Shown here: positions 36,011 to 45,442 of the stretch, in pieces
How the letters are laid out: each line of letters begins with the position of its first letter
Position numbering within the stretch: position 1 is the stretch's first letter
Assembly: GCA_014764515.1 (NCBI GenBank)
Contig: JACXWD010000008.1
Location: 1 to 64,000, forward strand
Length of the DNA: 64,000 bases
Direction of reading: 5' to 3'
Origin: Candidatus Polarisedimenticola svalbardensis
Lineage (GTDB): Bacteria; Acidobacteriota; Polarisedimenticolia; Polarisedimenticolales; Polarisedimenticolaceae
Position numbers and translations under genes: made by a program
Notes under the pieces: generated by a model
Told to the model about the DNA's origin: nothing
The model's input: the letters and a program-made list of their open reading frames with translations, nothing else
Database searches by the model: none

Positions 36011-37930
36011 ATGGAACCGTCACTGAAACAACTCCAGGTTCTTGCGGACCGCTACGGCGTAGCCACCGTCTACCGGGACGGGCTGGGCAGGGAATGCCGG
36101 CCCGGGCCTGAAGCTGTCGCGGAGATCCTGAAGGCGCTGGGGTGTCCCATGGACTCCCCCATCGAAGCGGTCGAGACCCGGGCGTTGCCTCCGGCAGTGG
36201 TTCGGTTCGGCGACGGGACGTCACTGGTGGAGCTTGATCCGCGGGTCGGCCATTCTTTCGCAGCCGACCTGGAACTCGAGGACGGCCGCAGCCGTGCCCT
36301 CCCTGCCGGCGATGGCGCCATCCAGATCCCTGACGGTCTGCCCCACGGAATCCACACACTGAACCTTGAGTTCGGATCGGTCCGCGAGAGCTGCCTGCTC
36401 CTGTGTGCCCCGGCCACGGTCTACCCGCCGGAGCGACTGTTCCCCGATCGCGCCTGGGGACTGTTCCTGCCGCTGTACGCGGCCCGGTCCGGGCCGGACA
36501 GCGGGGTCGGCGATCTCGGCGACCTGGAACGGCTCATGGACTGGACCGGCTCCCTTGGCGGTTCCCTGGTCGGCGTCCTGCCGATGAACGCGGCGTTCCT
36601 GGACCGGCCTTACGCTCCCAGCCCGTTCACACCAGCCAGCCGGCTGTTCTGGAACGAGCTGTTCCTGGACGTTGAAGGCGTCGGCGGGGCGGGAGCGGCA
36701 GACACCGTCGATTACCGCACCGTCATGGCAGCGAAACGAAAGGTGCTGGAGGCTGCCGCCGCCGGCTCACGGGAGTACCGCGGGCTGGTGGAGGAGGATC
36801 CCTACCTCCTGCCGTACGCCCGGTTCCGTGCCGAAACCGAACGCCACGGCACCGGCTGGAAGATCTGGCCGGAGGGCCCGCGGTCCGGAGAACTGACGGT
36901 AGCCGACACAGACCCGGCTGTGCAGTACCACCTGTACGTCCAGTGGCTGTTCCATGACCGGCTCGGGAAGATCGTGTCCCAGGAAAAGCCGGGCCGGGAG
37001 CTCTACTCCGACCTCCCCCTGGGGGTCCACCCGGACAGCTTCGACACCTGGGCCCATCCCGCACTTTTCGCTTCAGGGGTCACCGTCGGCGCACCGCCGG
37101 ACGTCATGTTCTCCAACGGGCAGAACTGGGGGTTCCCGCCCCTCCTCCCGGAGGCCAACCGGGCCGAAGGTTATCGCTATGTCACACAAACGATCCGACG
37201 CCAGGCCCGCTTTGCCTCCATGCTGCGCATCGACCACGTCATGGGGCTGCACCGCCAGTTCTGGATCCCCGAAGGCGGAGACCCGTCGGAGGGCACCTAC
37301 GTCACCTTCCCGGCCGATGAACAGTACGCCATCCTGGCCATGGAATCCCACCGCAACCGCTGCGCCGTGGCCGGCGAGGACCTTGGCGTCGTGCCGGACG
37401 GTGTTCGGGAAGCGATGGCCAGGCACAGGATCCAGCGGCTTTACGTCGGCCAGTTCCGGCATCCGCCGTCATCGCCGTCCCAGGAAATGGTTGCGGCGCT
37501 GAATACCCATGATCTTCGCCCGTTTGCCGGGTTCCTGGAAGGGCTGGACATCGACGACAGGCTGCAGCACGGGTTCATGGCGCCTGACGCGGAAGATGCG
37601 GCCCGAGCCCAGCGCACCGAATCGTTCCGCCTCGCAGCCGCCGCCCTGGTGGAGGCCGGATTCCTGCGGCACGGCAATCCAGAACCTGCGGTCCTACTGG
37701 ACGCCTGGCTGCAATGGCTGGGGGCAGGCCCGGCCCGGCTTGTCCTGGTGAACGCCGAGGACCTGTGGCTGGAGACCCGGGCCCACAACGTGCCGGGCAC
37801 CAGGGACGATCGGCCGAACTGGGTCGGGAGATCTTCGCAGTCCCTGTTAGATATGGAACAATCAGACCGGATCACCGCCATGCTGCAGCGGCTCACTGCC
37901 GCCCGGCAACCGGTGAAGGAGAAGCGATGA
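36011..37930 (+). CDS. malQ: 4-alpha-glucanotransferase (GH77)
   Basis: Amylomaltase that disproportionates maltodextrins. GH77 catalytic residues are the nucleophile Asp in LRIDHVMGL (codon at 37232), the acid/base Glu in AGEDLG (37376), and the Asp in NTHDL (37511). About 130 residues precede the catalytic domain and resemble the N-terminal beta domain of larger MalQ proteins. Three in-frame ATGs lie at 35999, 36002 and 36011; the last leaves the most room for the divergent GNAT gene. The stop overlaps glgB (ATGA). Confidence 0.93.
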   Translation: MEPSLKQLQVLADRYGVATVYRDGLGRECRPGPEAVAEILKALGCPMDSPIEAVETRALPPAVVRFGDGTSLVELDPRVGHSFAADLELEDGRSRALPAGDGAIQIPDGLPHGIHTLNLEFGSVRESCLLLCAPATVYPPERLFPDRAWGLFLPLYAARSGPDSGVGDLGDLERLMDWTGSLGGSLVGVLPMNAAFLDRPYAPSPFTPASRLFWNELFLDVEGVGGAGAADTVDYRTVMAAKRKVLEAAAAGSREYRGLVEEDPYLLPYARFRAETERHGTGWKIWPEGPRSGELTVADTDPAVQYHLYVQWLFHDRLGKIVSQEKPGRELYSDLPLGVHPDSFDTWAHPALFASGVTVGAPPDVMFSNGQNWGFPPLLPEANRAEGYRYVTQTIRRQARFASMLRIDHVMGLHRQFWIPEGGDPSEGTYVTFPADEQYAILAMESHRNRCAVAGEDLGVVPDGVREAMARHRIQRLYVGQFRHPPSSPSQEMVAALNTHDLRPFAGFLEGLDIDDRLQHGFMAPDAEDAARAQRTESFRLAAAALVEAGFLRHGNPEPAVLLDAWLQWLGAGPARLVLVNAEDLWLETRAHNVPGTRDDRPNWVGRSSQSLLDMEQSDRITAMLQRLTAARQPVKEKR

Positions 37931-39801
37931 CCCGGGATGACCTGGCGCGACTGCAGGACGGCCGTCACGACACACTGTACGAACATCTGGGCGCCCATGT
38001 CGCCACCCGGGACGGCGTCGACGGCGTACAGTTCGCGGTCTGGGCCCCTGCCGCCGAAACCGTGGCGGTCATCGGTGATTTCAACAGTTGGGACCCGGCG
38101 GCGGCCCCGATGGAGCGGCGCAAGGATACCGGTTTGTGGGAACGGTTCATCCCGGAGGCCACAACCGGATCGATGTACAAGTTCCACGTTGTGTCCCGCT
38201 ACCAAGGCCATACCGCCGACAAGTCCGACCCGTTCGGGTTCCACCACGAAACCCCGTCTCGCACCGCTTCGGTGGTCTGCTCTCTCGAATACGACTGGAA
38301 CGACCGGGAATGGATGGAAGCCCGAACCGCCGGCCTGGACAGGCCGATGTCCACCTACGAGGTCCATCTCGGGTCCTGGATGCGGGACGAGGACGGCAAC
38401 CATCTCGGGTACCGGGAAGCGGCCAAACGGCTGGCGCAGTACGCCCGGGAGACCGGGTTCACCCATGTGGAACTGTTGCCGGTGATGGAACACCCGTTCT
38501 ACGGATCCTGGGGATATCAGGTCACCGGCTACTTCGCCCCGTCCAGCCGGTTCGGATCGCCCTCGGACTTCATGGCCCTGGTGGACGAGCTGCATCAGGC
38601 CGGCATCGGCGTAATCCTGGACTGGGTGCCGTCCCACTTCCCGTCGGACGGTCACGGCCTGGCGTTTTTCGACGGCACCCACCTGTTCGAACACGCCGAT
38701 CCCCGGCAGGGGTTCCACCCGGACTGGAAAACGTACATCTACAACTACGGCTCGGGATGGGTGCGCAGTTTCCTGATCAGCAGCGCCCTGTTCTGGCTGG
38801 ACTATTTCCACGTGGACGGGCTGCGTGTGGACGCGGTCGCCTCCATGCTCTACCTGGACTATTCGAGAGATGAGGGTCAGTGGGTGCCGAACCGGCACGG
38901 AGGCAGAGAGAACCTGGAGGCTGTGCAATTCCTGAAGGACGTCAACACCGCCGCCTACGGCAGGTTCCCCGGCGTGCACATGATCGCCGAGGAATCGACG
39001 TCCTGGCCGATGGTCACCCAGCCGGTGGAATCCGGCGGACTCGGCTTCGGACTGAAATGGGATATGGGCTGGATGAACGACACCCTGGAGTACATGGCCA
39101 TGGATCCCGTCCACCGGCGGTTCCATCACAGCAAGCTGACCTTCCGGATGATGTACGCCTGGTCCGAGAATTTTACCCTGTCCCTTTCCCACGACGAAGT
39201 GGTCCACGGCAAACGGTCCCTTCTGGACAAGATGCCGGGCAACCGGGAGGAAAAGGCGGCCAACCTGCGCCTGCTGTTCGGCTACATGTTCGCCATGCCG
39301 GGGAAGAAGCTGCTGTTCATGGGCTGCGAATTCGGCCAGTGGAAGGAGTGGAACCACGATGCCGCCCTTGACTGGGAGCTGCTGGACGATCCGCTCCATG
39401 CAGGGATCCGGAACTGGTACATGGACCTGAACCGGTTGTATGCCGCCGAGCCGGTTCTACATCGCGGCGAGTCGGATCCTGGGCGTTTCCGTTGGATCGA
39501 CTGTAACGATGAGGAACAGTCCGTGCTGACCCTGCTGCGCTCCGGCGGTGACGGGGAATCGCCGGTGCTGGTTGCATTGAACTTCACCCCGGTGATCCGC
39601 CGGGACTACCGGGTAGGCGTCCCCCTGGCCGGTGGCTGGCGCGAGACGCTGAACAGTGACGCAGAAACGTACGGCGGAAGCGGCGAGGGCAACCTGGGGC
39701 TGGTGACGGCGGAGGACTCGCCGCACAACGATATGGAGCAGTCGGTGCTCCTGACCCTTCCCCCGATGTCCGCCCTGTTTTTCAAACATCAGGAGAGCTG
39801 A
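37927..39801 (+). CDS. glgB: 1,4-alpha-glucan branching enzyme
   Basis: Forms alpha-1,6 branches in glycogen. It has 624 residues: a CBM48 domain first (FAVWAPAAETVAVIGDFNSW), then the GH13 barrel. Catalytic residues are Asp302 in GLRVDAVASMLY, Glu355 in MIAEESTSWP and Asp423 in LSHDEVVHGK. DWVPSHFP is the first GH13 region. It lacks the extra N-terminal domain of E. coli GlgB. The ATG overlaps the malQ stop, and the TTG of the GH57 gene follows after one base. Confidence 0.96.
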   Translation: MTRDDLARLQDGRHDTLYEHLGAHVATRDGVDGVQFAVWAPAAETVAVIGDFNSWDPAAAPMERRKDTGLWERFIPEATTGSMYKFHVVSRYQGHTADKSDPFGFHHETPSRTASVVCSLEYDWNDREWMEARTAGLDRPMSTYEVHLGSWMRDEDGNHLGYREAAKRLAQYARETGFTHVELLPVMEHPFYGSWGYQVTGYFAPSSRFGSPSDFMALVDELHQAGIGVILDWVPSHFPSDGHGLAFFDGTHLFEHADPRQGFHPDWKTYIYNYGSGWVRSFLISSALFWLDYFHVDGLRVDAVASMLYLDYSRDEGQWVPNRHGGRENLEAVQFLKDVNTAAYGRFPGVHMIAEESTSWPMVTQPVESGGLGFGLKWDMGWMNDTLEYMAMDPVHRRFHHSKLTFRMMYAWSENFTLSLSHDEVVHGKRSLLDKMPGNREEKAANLRLLFGYMFAMPGKKLLFMGCEFGQWKEWNHDAALDWELLDDPLHAGIRNWYMDLNRLYAAEPVLHRGESDPGRFRWIDCNDEEQSVLTLLRSGGDGESPVLVALNFTPVIRRDYRVGVPLAGGWRETLNSDAETYGGSGEGNLGLVTAEDSPHNDMEQSVLLTLPPMSALFFKHQES

Positions 39802-39802
39802 G

Positions 39803-41311
39803 TTGTCCAAACCAGATCGCTGCATCTGTATCCACGGTCACTTCTACCAGCCTCCCAGGGAAAATCCCTGGACCGGCCGGGTGGAAGCCCAGCCTTCGGC
39901 GGCTCCGTTCCATGACTGGAACGCCCGGATCACCGACGAGTGCTACCGGCCCAACGGGGAATCGAGGATTCTTGACGATGAAGACCAGGTGGAGGCGGTT
40001 GTAAACAATTACGCCTCCATCAGCTTCAACTTCGGGCCGACCCTGCTGGCCTGGCTGGAAGCCCACGCGCCGATGGCGTACGCCAGGATCCTCCTGGCGG
40101 ACCGGGACAGTGCAGCCCTGTTCGGCGACCACGGGTCGGCCCTGGCCCAGGCTTACAGCCACATGATCATGCCCCTGGCCGATGACCGGGACCTGCGCAC
40201 CCAGGTCCTTTGGGGGATGGAGGACTTCCGCCACCGGTTCGGCCGTGAGCCGGAGGGGATGTGGCTTCCGGAAACCGCCGTGGACATCCCGACCCTGGAG
40301 GAGATGGCCGGGGCCGGCATCTTGTTCACCATCCTGGAGCCGGGTCAGGCCTCCCGCTTCCGGGAGATCGGACAGGAGGAGTGGCAAGAGGTCGCCGAGG
40401 GCGGCATCGATCCAAGCCGCCCCTATACCGTGCACCTGCCGTCGGGACGCTCCATGGCGCTGTTCTTCTACGACGGCCCGATCTCCCGGGGAGTCGCCTT
40501 CGAAAACCTGCTTGACGACGGGACGGTTTTCGCCGAACGGCTGATGAGCGGATTTGACGACAGTCGCAACCGGGCCCAACTGGCGCACATCGCCACCGAC
40601 GGCGAATCCTACGGCCACCACCACCGCCATGGCGACATGGCCCTGGCCTTCGCCCTCCGGCGCATCAGGCGGGACAAGGAGGCCAGGACCGTCAACTACG
40701 GCCAGTACCTTGAGCTTCATCCGCCGGACCACGAGGTGGAGATCCATGAGAACACCGCATGGAGTTGTGCCCATGGAATCGAACGCTGGCGTTCGGACTG
40801 CGGCTGCGAGACCGGGCTGAACCAGGACTGGAACCAGGCCTGGCGGGAACCTCTGCGGAAAGCGCTCGACCGCTTGAGGGACCGTCTCCGGCTGCCGTTC
40901 GAGGCTGCCGGCGCCGCCCTGTACCACGACCCATGGCTGGCCCGTGAAGATTACATCCGGGTCATCCTGGCGCCGGGCAAGGATTCGGAAGACCGGTTCC
41001 TGGCACAGCACGCCTCGGCGTTCCTGGATGAGGATCGGCGGAGCCGGGCGCTGGACCTGATGGAGCTACAGCACCACGCCATGTTGATGTTCACGTCCTG
41101 CGGCTGGTTCTTCGATGATCTGGCCGGCCTGGAAGGCGTACAGATCCTGCGCTATGCAGGCCGGGCGATCCAGCTGGCCGAGCATCTGTTCGGAGACGAT
41201 TTTACCGAGCCGTTCCTTGTGGACCTGGAACCGGCGGTGAGCAACGACCCGGTCAACGGCAACGGCAGACAGCTGTTCGAGAGGGAAGTCGCCCCTCTCA
41301 GCTCTCGTTGA
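39803..41311 (+). CDS. GH57-family glycoside hydrolase with DUF3536
   Basis: A 502-residue cytosolic GH57 protein (CICIHGHFYQPPRENPW at the start is typical). GMWLPETAVD near residue 152 holds the family nucleophile Glu, and IATDGESYGHHH near 265 is another conserved GH57-type motif. The C-terminal half matches DUF3536. The start codon is TTG with AGGAG upstream. It is third in the malQ-glgB operon, so an alpha-glucan substrate (amylase or branching-type activity) is likely. The 3' end overlaps the convergent pspC gene by 14 bases. Confidence 0.88.
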   Translation: MSKPDRCICIHGHFYQPPRENPWTGRVEAQPSAAPFHDWNARITDECYRPNGESRILDDEDQVEAVVNNYASISFNFGPTLLAWLEAHAPMAYARILLADRDSAALFGDHGSALAQAYSHMIMPLADDRDLRTQVLWGMEDFRHRFGREPEGMWLPETAVDIPTLEEMAGAGILFTILEPGQASRFREIGQEEWQEVAEGGIDPSRPYTVHLPSGRSMALFFYDGPISRGVAFENLLDDGTVFAERLMSGFDDSRNRAQLAHIATDGESYGHHHRHGDMALAFALRRIRRDKEARTVNYGQYLELHPPDHEVEIHENTAWSCAHGIERWRSDCGCETGLNQDWNQAWREPLRKALDRLRDRLRLPFEAAGAALYHDPWLAREDYIRVILAPGKDSEDRFLAQHASAFLDEDRRSRALDLMELQHHAMLMFTSCGWFFDDLAGLEGVQILRYAGRAIQLAEHLFGDDFTEPFLVDLEPAVSNDPVNGNGRQLFEREVAPLSSR

Positions 41312-41543
41312 CCGTCGGCTGCACCGGCTCGGCGTAGATGACCCTGGGCGCTTCCGGAACGATCAGCCACGCCACCAGGTAGGCCAGGATACCGGGGACC
41401 ACCCCGGTCATCGCCGTGCCGAACACCCAGGCCAGTCGGATCAGCACCGGATCCAGTTGGAAGTACTCACCGATGCCGCCGCAGACCCCGGACAGCTTGC
41501 GATCATCCAGGCTGCGGGTCAGTTTTCGTCCTCTCAGATCCAT
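41298..41543 (-). CDS. PspC-domain membrane protein
   Basis: An 81-residue protein with the PspC pattern LTRSLDDRKLSGVCGGIGEYF followed by DPVLIRLAWV and one long hydrophobic segment (about 36-64). PspC proteins act in envelope-stress signalling. No other phage-shock gene is nearby. It is monocistronic and convergent with the GH57 gene. Confidence 0.9.
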   Translation of the reverse strand: MDLRGRKLTRSLDDRKLSGVCGGIGEYFQLDPVLIRLAWVFGTAMTGVVPGILAYLVAWLIVPEAPRVIYAEPVQPTVNES

Positions 41544-41686
41544 TGCGAGTCTCCCCTGGGGGATACCGTTCCCCTGCCCTGTGTAACGGCCTGGATTGCC
41601 CCCGGTTCCAACTTTTTTCCCGAATTGAGAAATTCGGCCCGATCGGCTTGCTTTTCCGGGTTTCCGGGCCGAACTTTCTCTTTACT
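41544..41686. promoter_or_regulatory. divergent intergenic region between pspC and the DUF4388 gene
   Basis: A 143 bp region that must hold promoters for both neighbours. It contains a small inverted repeat CGAATT/AATTCG around 41623-41638 and is T-rich before the ATG at 41687 (CTTTCTCTTTACT). No ribosome site is obvious for the rightward gene. No promoter pair was strong enough to call. Confidence 0.3.
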
Positions 41687-42904
41687 ATGGCACTTTACGG
41701 AGATTTCAGATCATTCCCGGTCACCGACCTGCTTCAGTGGGTCGAGAGCTCGCGGAAAACCGGCGTTATCGAAATCGAGCAGCGCCACATCAAGAAGGCG
41801 ATCGTCTGCCGTGAAGGGCGGATCGTCGCCTGCACTTCCGACGACCCTTCCACCCGCCTGGGCCAATCGCTCCTGGCCCAGCGCAAGATCACCGAATCCC
41901 AGCTTCAGGACGCACTGGCGGTCCACGAGGCCAGCGGCAAGATCCTGGGCGAGGTCCTGGTGGAATCCGGCATGGTCACCCTGGAAGTGGTGGTGGAACA
42001 TGTGGCCGCCAAGGCGGAAGAGGCGATCTACGGCCTGTTCGACCAGGAGGACGCCTTTTTCCGTTTCGACGAAAACGGCGAGGAGCCGGTTTACCTGGTA
42101 GCGGTGGACCTGAACGTCCAGGAAATCCTGCTGAAAGGCCTGAAGCGTTACGACGAGATGAACCAGATGCGGGAGGTGTTCACCGATCCTGGAGTCATCC
42201 TCGCCCGCACCATGAAGGACCTGCCTGCCGGAGTCTCCGGCAGCCGGGCTTCCCTGAGGCTGCTCCAGGCGGTGGATGGCGAACGCACTCTGGAAGAAAT
42301 ACTGCTGCACACCCGGGGCTCCGAGTATCTGGTCACCCGGTTCCTGTTCCAGCTCTTCCGGAGCAACCTGCTGGAGATCCGCGGGATGCGCCCAGTGGCG
42401 CCCCTGGTCCCCTCGGATCAGCCGCAAAACGATTCGCGTAGCGAGACCGGTAGCGGAGTGTCCGGTGAGATCGAGCTGGCCGGCCAACTGATGGAACGAG
42501 GTGAGCACGACGCCGCCATCGCAGTGCTGGAGGCGACCAGCCGGGCCTGGCCCGGAGCGCCGACGGTCCGCCAGATGATCAGCCGGGCCGAAGCGGAGTA
42601 CTTCGAAAAGATCAGCCAGCTTATACCTTCGTCTGCAGTCCCGATCATGGACACCGAACTGAACGAGTTGGCCTGCGAGTCCCTCTCCCCCGGTGAGGCC
42701 TACCTGACGACCCTGATCGACGGTGTGGCCGAAATCAAGTCGATCCAGTGGATCGCTCCCATGCGTGCCCTGGACGTTCTGCGGAACCTGCAACGGCTAC
42801 TGGACCGGGGCATGATCCGGCTGGTGGACCGGCAGCCCCTTGACCCGGCGGCCTCTCTCCCCGAGGATGACACCCGGGGAGGCGTCCATGGCGGGGAAAG
42901 GTAG
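41687..42904 (+). CDS. DUF4388 (PATAN-like) domain protein
   Basis: A 405-residue cytosolic protein. The N-terminus (LYGDFRSFPVTDLLQWVESSRKTGVIEI) is DUF4388, a signalling-associated fold common in delta-proteobacteria and Acidobacteriota. A helical region (IYGLFDQEDAFFRFD) and a less conserved C-terminal part follow, with a TPR-like stretch at about 255-300. The ATG at 41687 gives the expected domain start; longer frames upstream are not supported. It overlaps the next gene by 17 bases, which suggests joint expression. Confidence 0.8.
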   Translation: MALYGDFRSFPVTDLLQWVESSRKTGVIEIEQRHIKKAIVCREGRIVACTSDDPSTRLGQSLLAQRKITESQLQDALAVHEASGKILGEVLVESGMVTLEVVVEHVAAKAEEAIYGLFDQEDAFFRFDENGEEPVYLVAVDLNVQEILLKGLKRYDEMNQMREVFTDPGVILARTMKDLPAGVSGSRASLRLLQAVDGERTLEEILLHTRGSEYLVTRFLFQLFRSNLLEIRGMRPVAPLVPSDQPQNDSRSETGSGVSGEIELAGQLMERGEHDAAIAVLEATSRAWPGAPTVRQMISRAEAEYFEKISQLIPSSAVPIMDTELNELACESLSPGEAYLTTLIDGVAEIKSIQWIAPMRALDVLRNLQRLLDRGMIRLVDRQPLDPAASLPEDDTRGGVHGGER

Positions 42905-43277
42905 ACCGTACCGAACCTATCCATTTGAGGGGTTTGAGATCCTGGTAGGGAAAGGTGCCTCCGAAAACGACGTGCTGTCGTTCCAGGTGGCCGAGCCCCG
43001 GGATTTCTGGCTTCACGCCGCCGGCTACGCCGGCAGTCACGTGGTGATCCGCAACCCCGACCTCCTTGAGGATCCGCCGGCCGGTATCCTGGCACAGGCG
43101 GCCCGCCTGGCGGCCTGGCACTCCAAGGCCCGGGGCAGCCGGGGCAAGGTTGAGATTCACTGGTGCCGGGCAGCAGACCTGAGAAAGCCCGGCAGGTTTC
43201 CCGCAGGGAAGGTGCTGCTGAAACGCTGGGAAACGATCCGGGTCTATGCACTCCCGCCCATTGACGAGGAAACCTGA
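42888..43277 (+). CDS. stand-alone NFACT-R (RqcH C-terminal) domain protein
   Basis: A 129-residue protein made of only the NFACT RNA-binding domain (DUF814): YRTYPFEGFEILVGKGASENDVLSF-like opening, then DFWLHAAGYAGSHVVIRNP, close to the D-x-W-x-H...GSH signature of RqcH/Tae2. The NFACT-N and helical arms of RqcH are absent. The start has GGGGAGG upstream inside the DUF4388 gene. It may bind tRNA or ribosomes; the role of isolated NFACT-R proteins is little known. Confidence 0.87.
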   Translation: MAGKGRPYRTYPFEGFEILVGKGASENDVLSFQVAEPRDFWLHAAGYAGSHVVIRNPDLLEDPPAGILAQAARLAAWHSKARGSRGKVEIHWCRAADLRKPGRFPAGKVLLKRWETIRVYALPPIDEET

Positions 43278-43314
43278 TCTACAATACCGGTTCTCAACGA
43301 GGAGGTGGACCGCC

Positions 43315-43923
43315 ATGACTGACGAAGCGAACCGCGAACAACCCGAGATGGCCCCCTACGTCATCGAGCCGGCCAGATCAGGCCGCTCCAAGTGCAAAAC
43401 CTGCCGACGGGCGATCCAGAAAGGTCACACGCGGATCGGGATCCTGATTGTCGGACCGTTCGGTCCCGGCTACCTGTGGCACCACATGAACTGCGCCGCC
43501 CGTCGTCAGCTGGCCAAGGTGGAAGAAGCCTACGCATCGAAAGTATGGGCAGATGGCGTGGACGTCCCGCCTATCGAAAAGCTCAGACTCCTGGCTGAGA
43601 AGGCGGAGCAGGACAAGGCGGAACGCAAGACTTCGCCCCACACCGAGAAGGCTCCTACCGGGCGTGCGAAGTGCAAGCACTGCGGTGACCCGATCGCCAA
43701 GGACACCTACCGGGTCATCCTGCTCCGGGGTGTGGAGTTTGCCGGGCAGGTCCGCAGCGGTCCGATCAATGTCCACCCGGGTTGCGTTGTGCGGGAACTC
43801 ATGGCGGAGGACTGCACCACCGAGCCGGAAGGGTTCGAGGATGCCCTGCGAACCAACAGCACCGGTGTTGCGCCTGAAGATGTGGACCGTGTCCTGGCGG
43901 AGATCGGTCCTATTCCCGGCTAG
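43315..43923 (+). CDS. protein with two PARP-type zinc fingers
   Basis: A 202-residue protein with two copies of a PARP-type zinc finger. Finger one is at about residues 13-62 (YVIEPARSGRSKCKTC, RIGILI, WHHMNC), and finger two at about 113-165 (PTGRAKCKHC, then VHPGC). Both keep the C-x2-C...H-x2-C ligands; in eukaryotic PARP1 this fold reads DNA breaks. A charged helical linker joins them and an acidic C-terminal tail follows. No catalytic PARP domain is present. GGAGG upstream supports the ATG at 43315. It overlaps trxA convergently by 14 bases. Confidence 0.82.
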   Translation: MTDEANREQPEMAPYVIEPARSGRSKCKTCRRAIQKGHTRIGILIVGPFGPGYLWHHMNCAARRQLAKVEEAYASKVWADGVDVPPIEKLRLLAEKAEQDKAERKTSPHTEKAPTGRAKCKHCGDPIAKDTYRVILLRGVEFAGQVRSGPINVHPGCVVRELMAEDCTTEPEGFEDALRTNSTGVAPEDVDRVLAEIGPIPG

Positions 43924-44269
43924 CGCCTTCGCCCAGTTTCCCCTGGGCGTGGCGGTCCAGAATCTCCCGCAGAGCTTCCTGGGGCAGCGCCCCCGGGATC
44001 TGTCCGATCGGTTCGCCGGCGGTGTAGAACAGCAACGTCGGTATCGACTGGATCCCGAACCGTCCGGCCACTTCCGGATTCTCGTCCACGTTGACCTTGA
44101 GGATCCGAACCTTGTCCCGGTAATCGGGAGCCACCTCGTCCAGGGTCTTCCCCATGGTCCGGCAGGGCGCGCACCATGGCGCCCAGAAATCCACCATCAC
44201 CGGGATGCCGGCCTGGGTGATGTCACTGTCGAAGGTTGCATCGGTGGTATGGATAATAGCTTCGCTCAT
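43910..44269 (-). CDS. trxA: thioredoxin with WCAPC active site
   Basis: A 119-residue cytosolic disulfide reductase. The active site is FWAPWCAPC, with Ala where most thioredoxins have Gly, and the cis-Pro loop is IQSIPTLLF. The ATG at 44269 has GGAGGA eight bases upstream; the longer frame from 44284 would begin at that ribosome site. Electrons could come from the thioredoxin reductase domain at 16 kb. Confidence 0.94.
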   Translation of the reverse strand: MSEAIIHTTDATFDSDITQAGIPVMVDFWAPWCAPCRTMGKTLDEVAPDYRDKVRILKVNVDENPEVAGRFGIQSIPTLLFYTAGEPIGQIPGALPQEALREILDRHAQGKLGEGASRE

Positions 44270-44327
44270 GGTTTCGTCCTCCATCTGACTTCTTGGATGC
44301 CCGCCCCGCTGCTTAAGTCACAAACAT

Positions 44328-44357
44328 AAAAAAAGGCCGCCAAACGGCGGCCTTTTT
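44328..44357 (-). terminator. Rho-independent terminator after mdh
   Basis: Perfect 12 bp arms 44330-44341 and 44346-44357 (AAAAAGGCCGCC with GGCGGCCTTTTT) around a 4-base loop, followed on the minus strand by a run of T. It lies 25 bp beyond the mdh stop and separates it from trxA. The symmetric A/T tails could let it work in both directions. Confidence 0.9.
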
Positions 44358-44382
44358 CAAAGCTGGTAGCAGGGACGAAGAC

Positions 44383-45342
<960 letters not shown>

Positions 45343-45423
45343 TCAAGAATAGGCTGGAAAAATGGCAGAATTGCAGCCTAGCACCGGCCTCTAAAAGGGT
45401 CAACGCAGCATCAGGAGAGAAAT

Positions 45424-45442
45424 GGGGACAGATCTATTTTCA
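45424..45442. repeat. single REP-like end (GGGGACAGATCTA) at a gene 3' end
   Basis: The segment starts GGGGACAG, as in the paired element at 35.4 kb, includes AGATCT, and on the other strand begins exactly at the stop codon of the ABC-2 permease. It may be a solo REP copy or an insertion scar. Confidence 0.4.

Noticed and set aside
37441..41011. long minus-strand ORFs across malQ, glgB and GH57
   Set aside because: Rich in Arg, Gly, Pro and His, with no recognisable domain, opposite well-supported genes.
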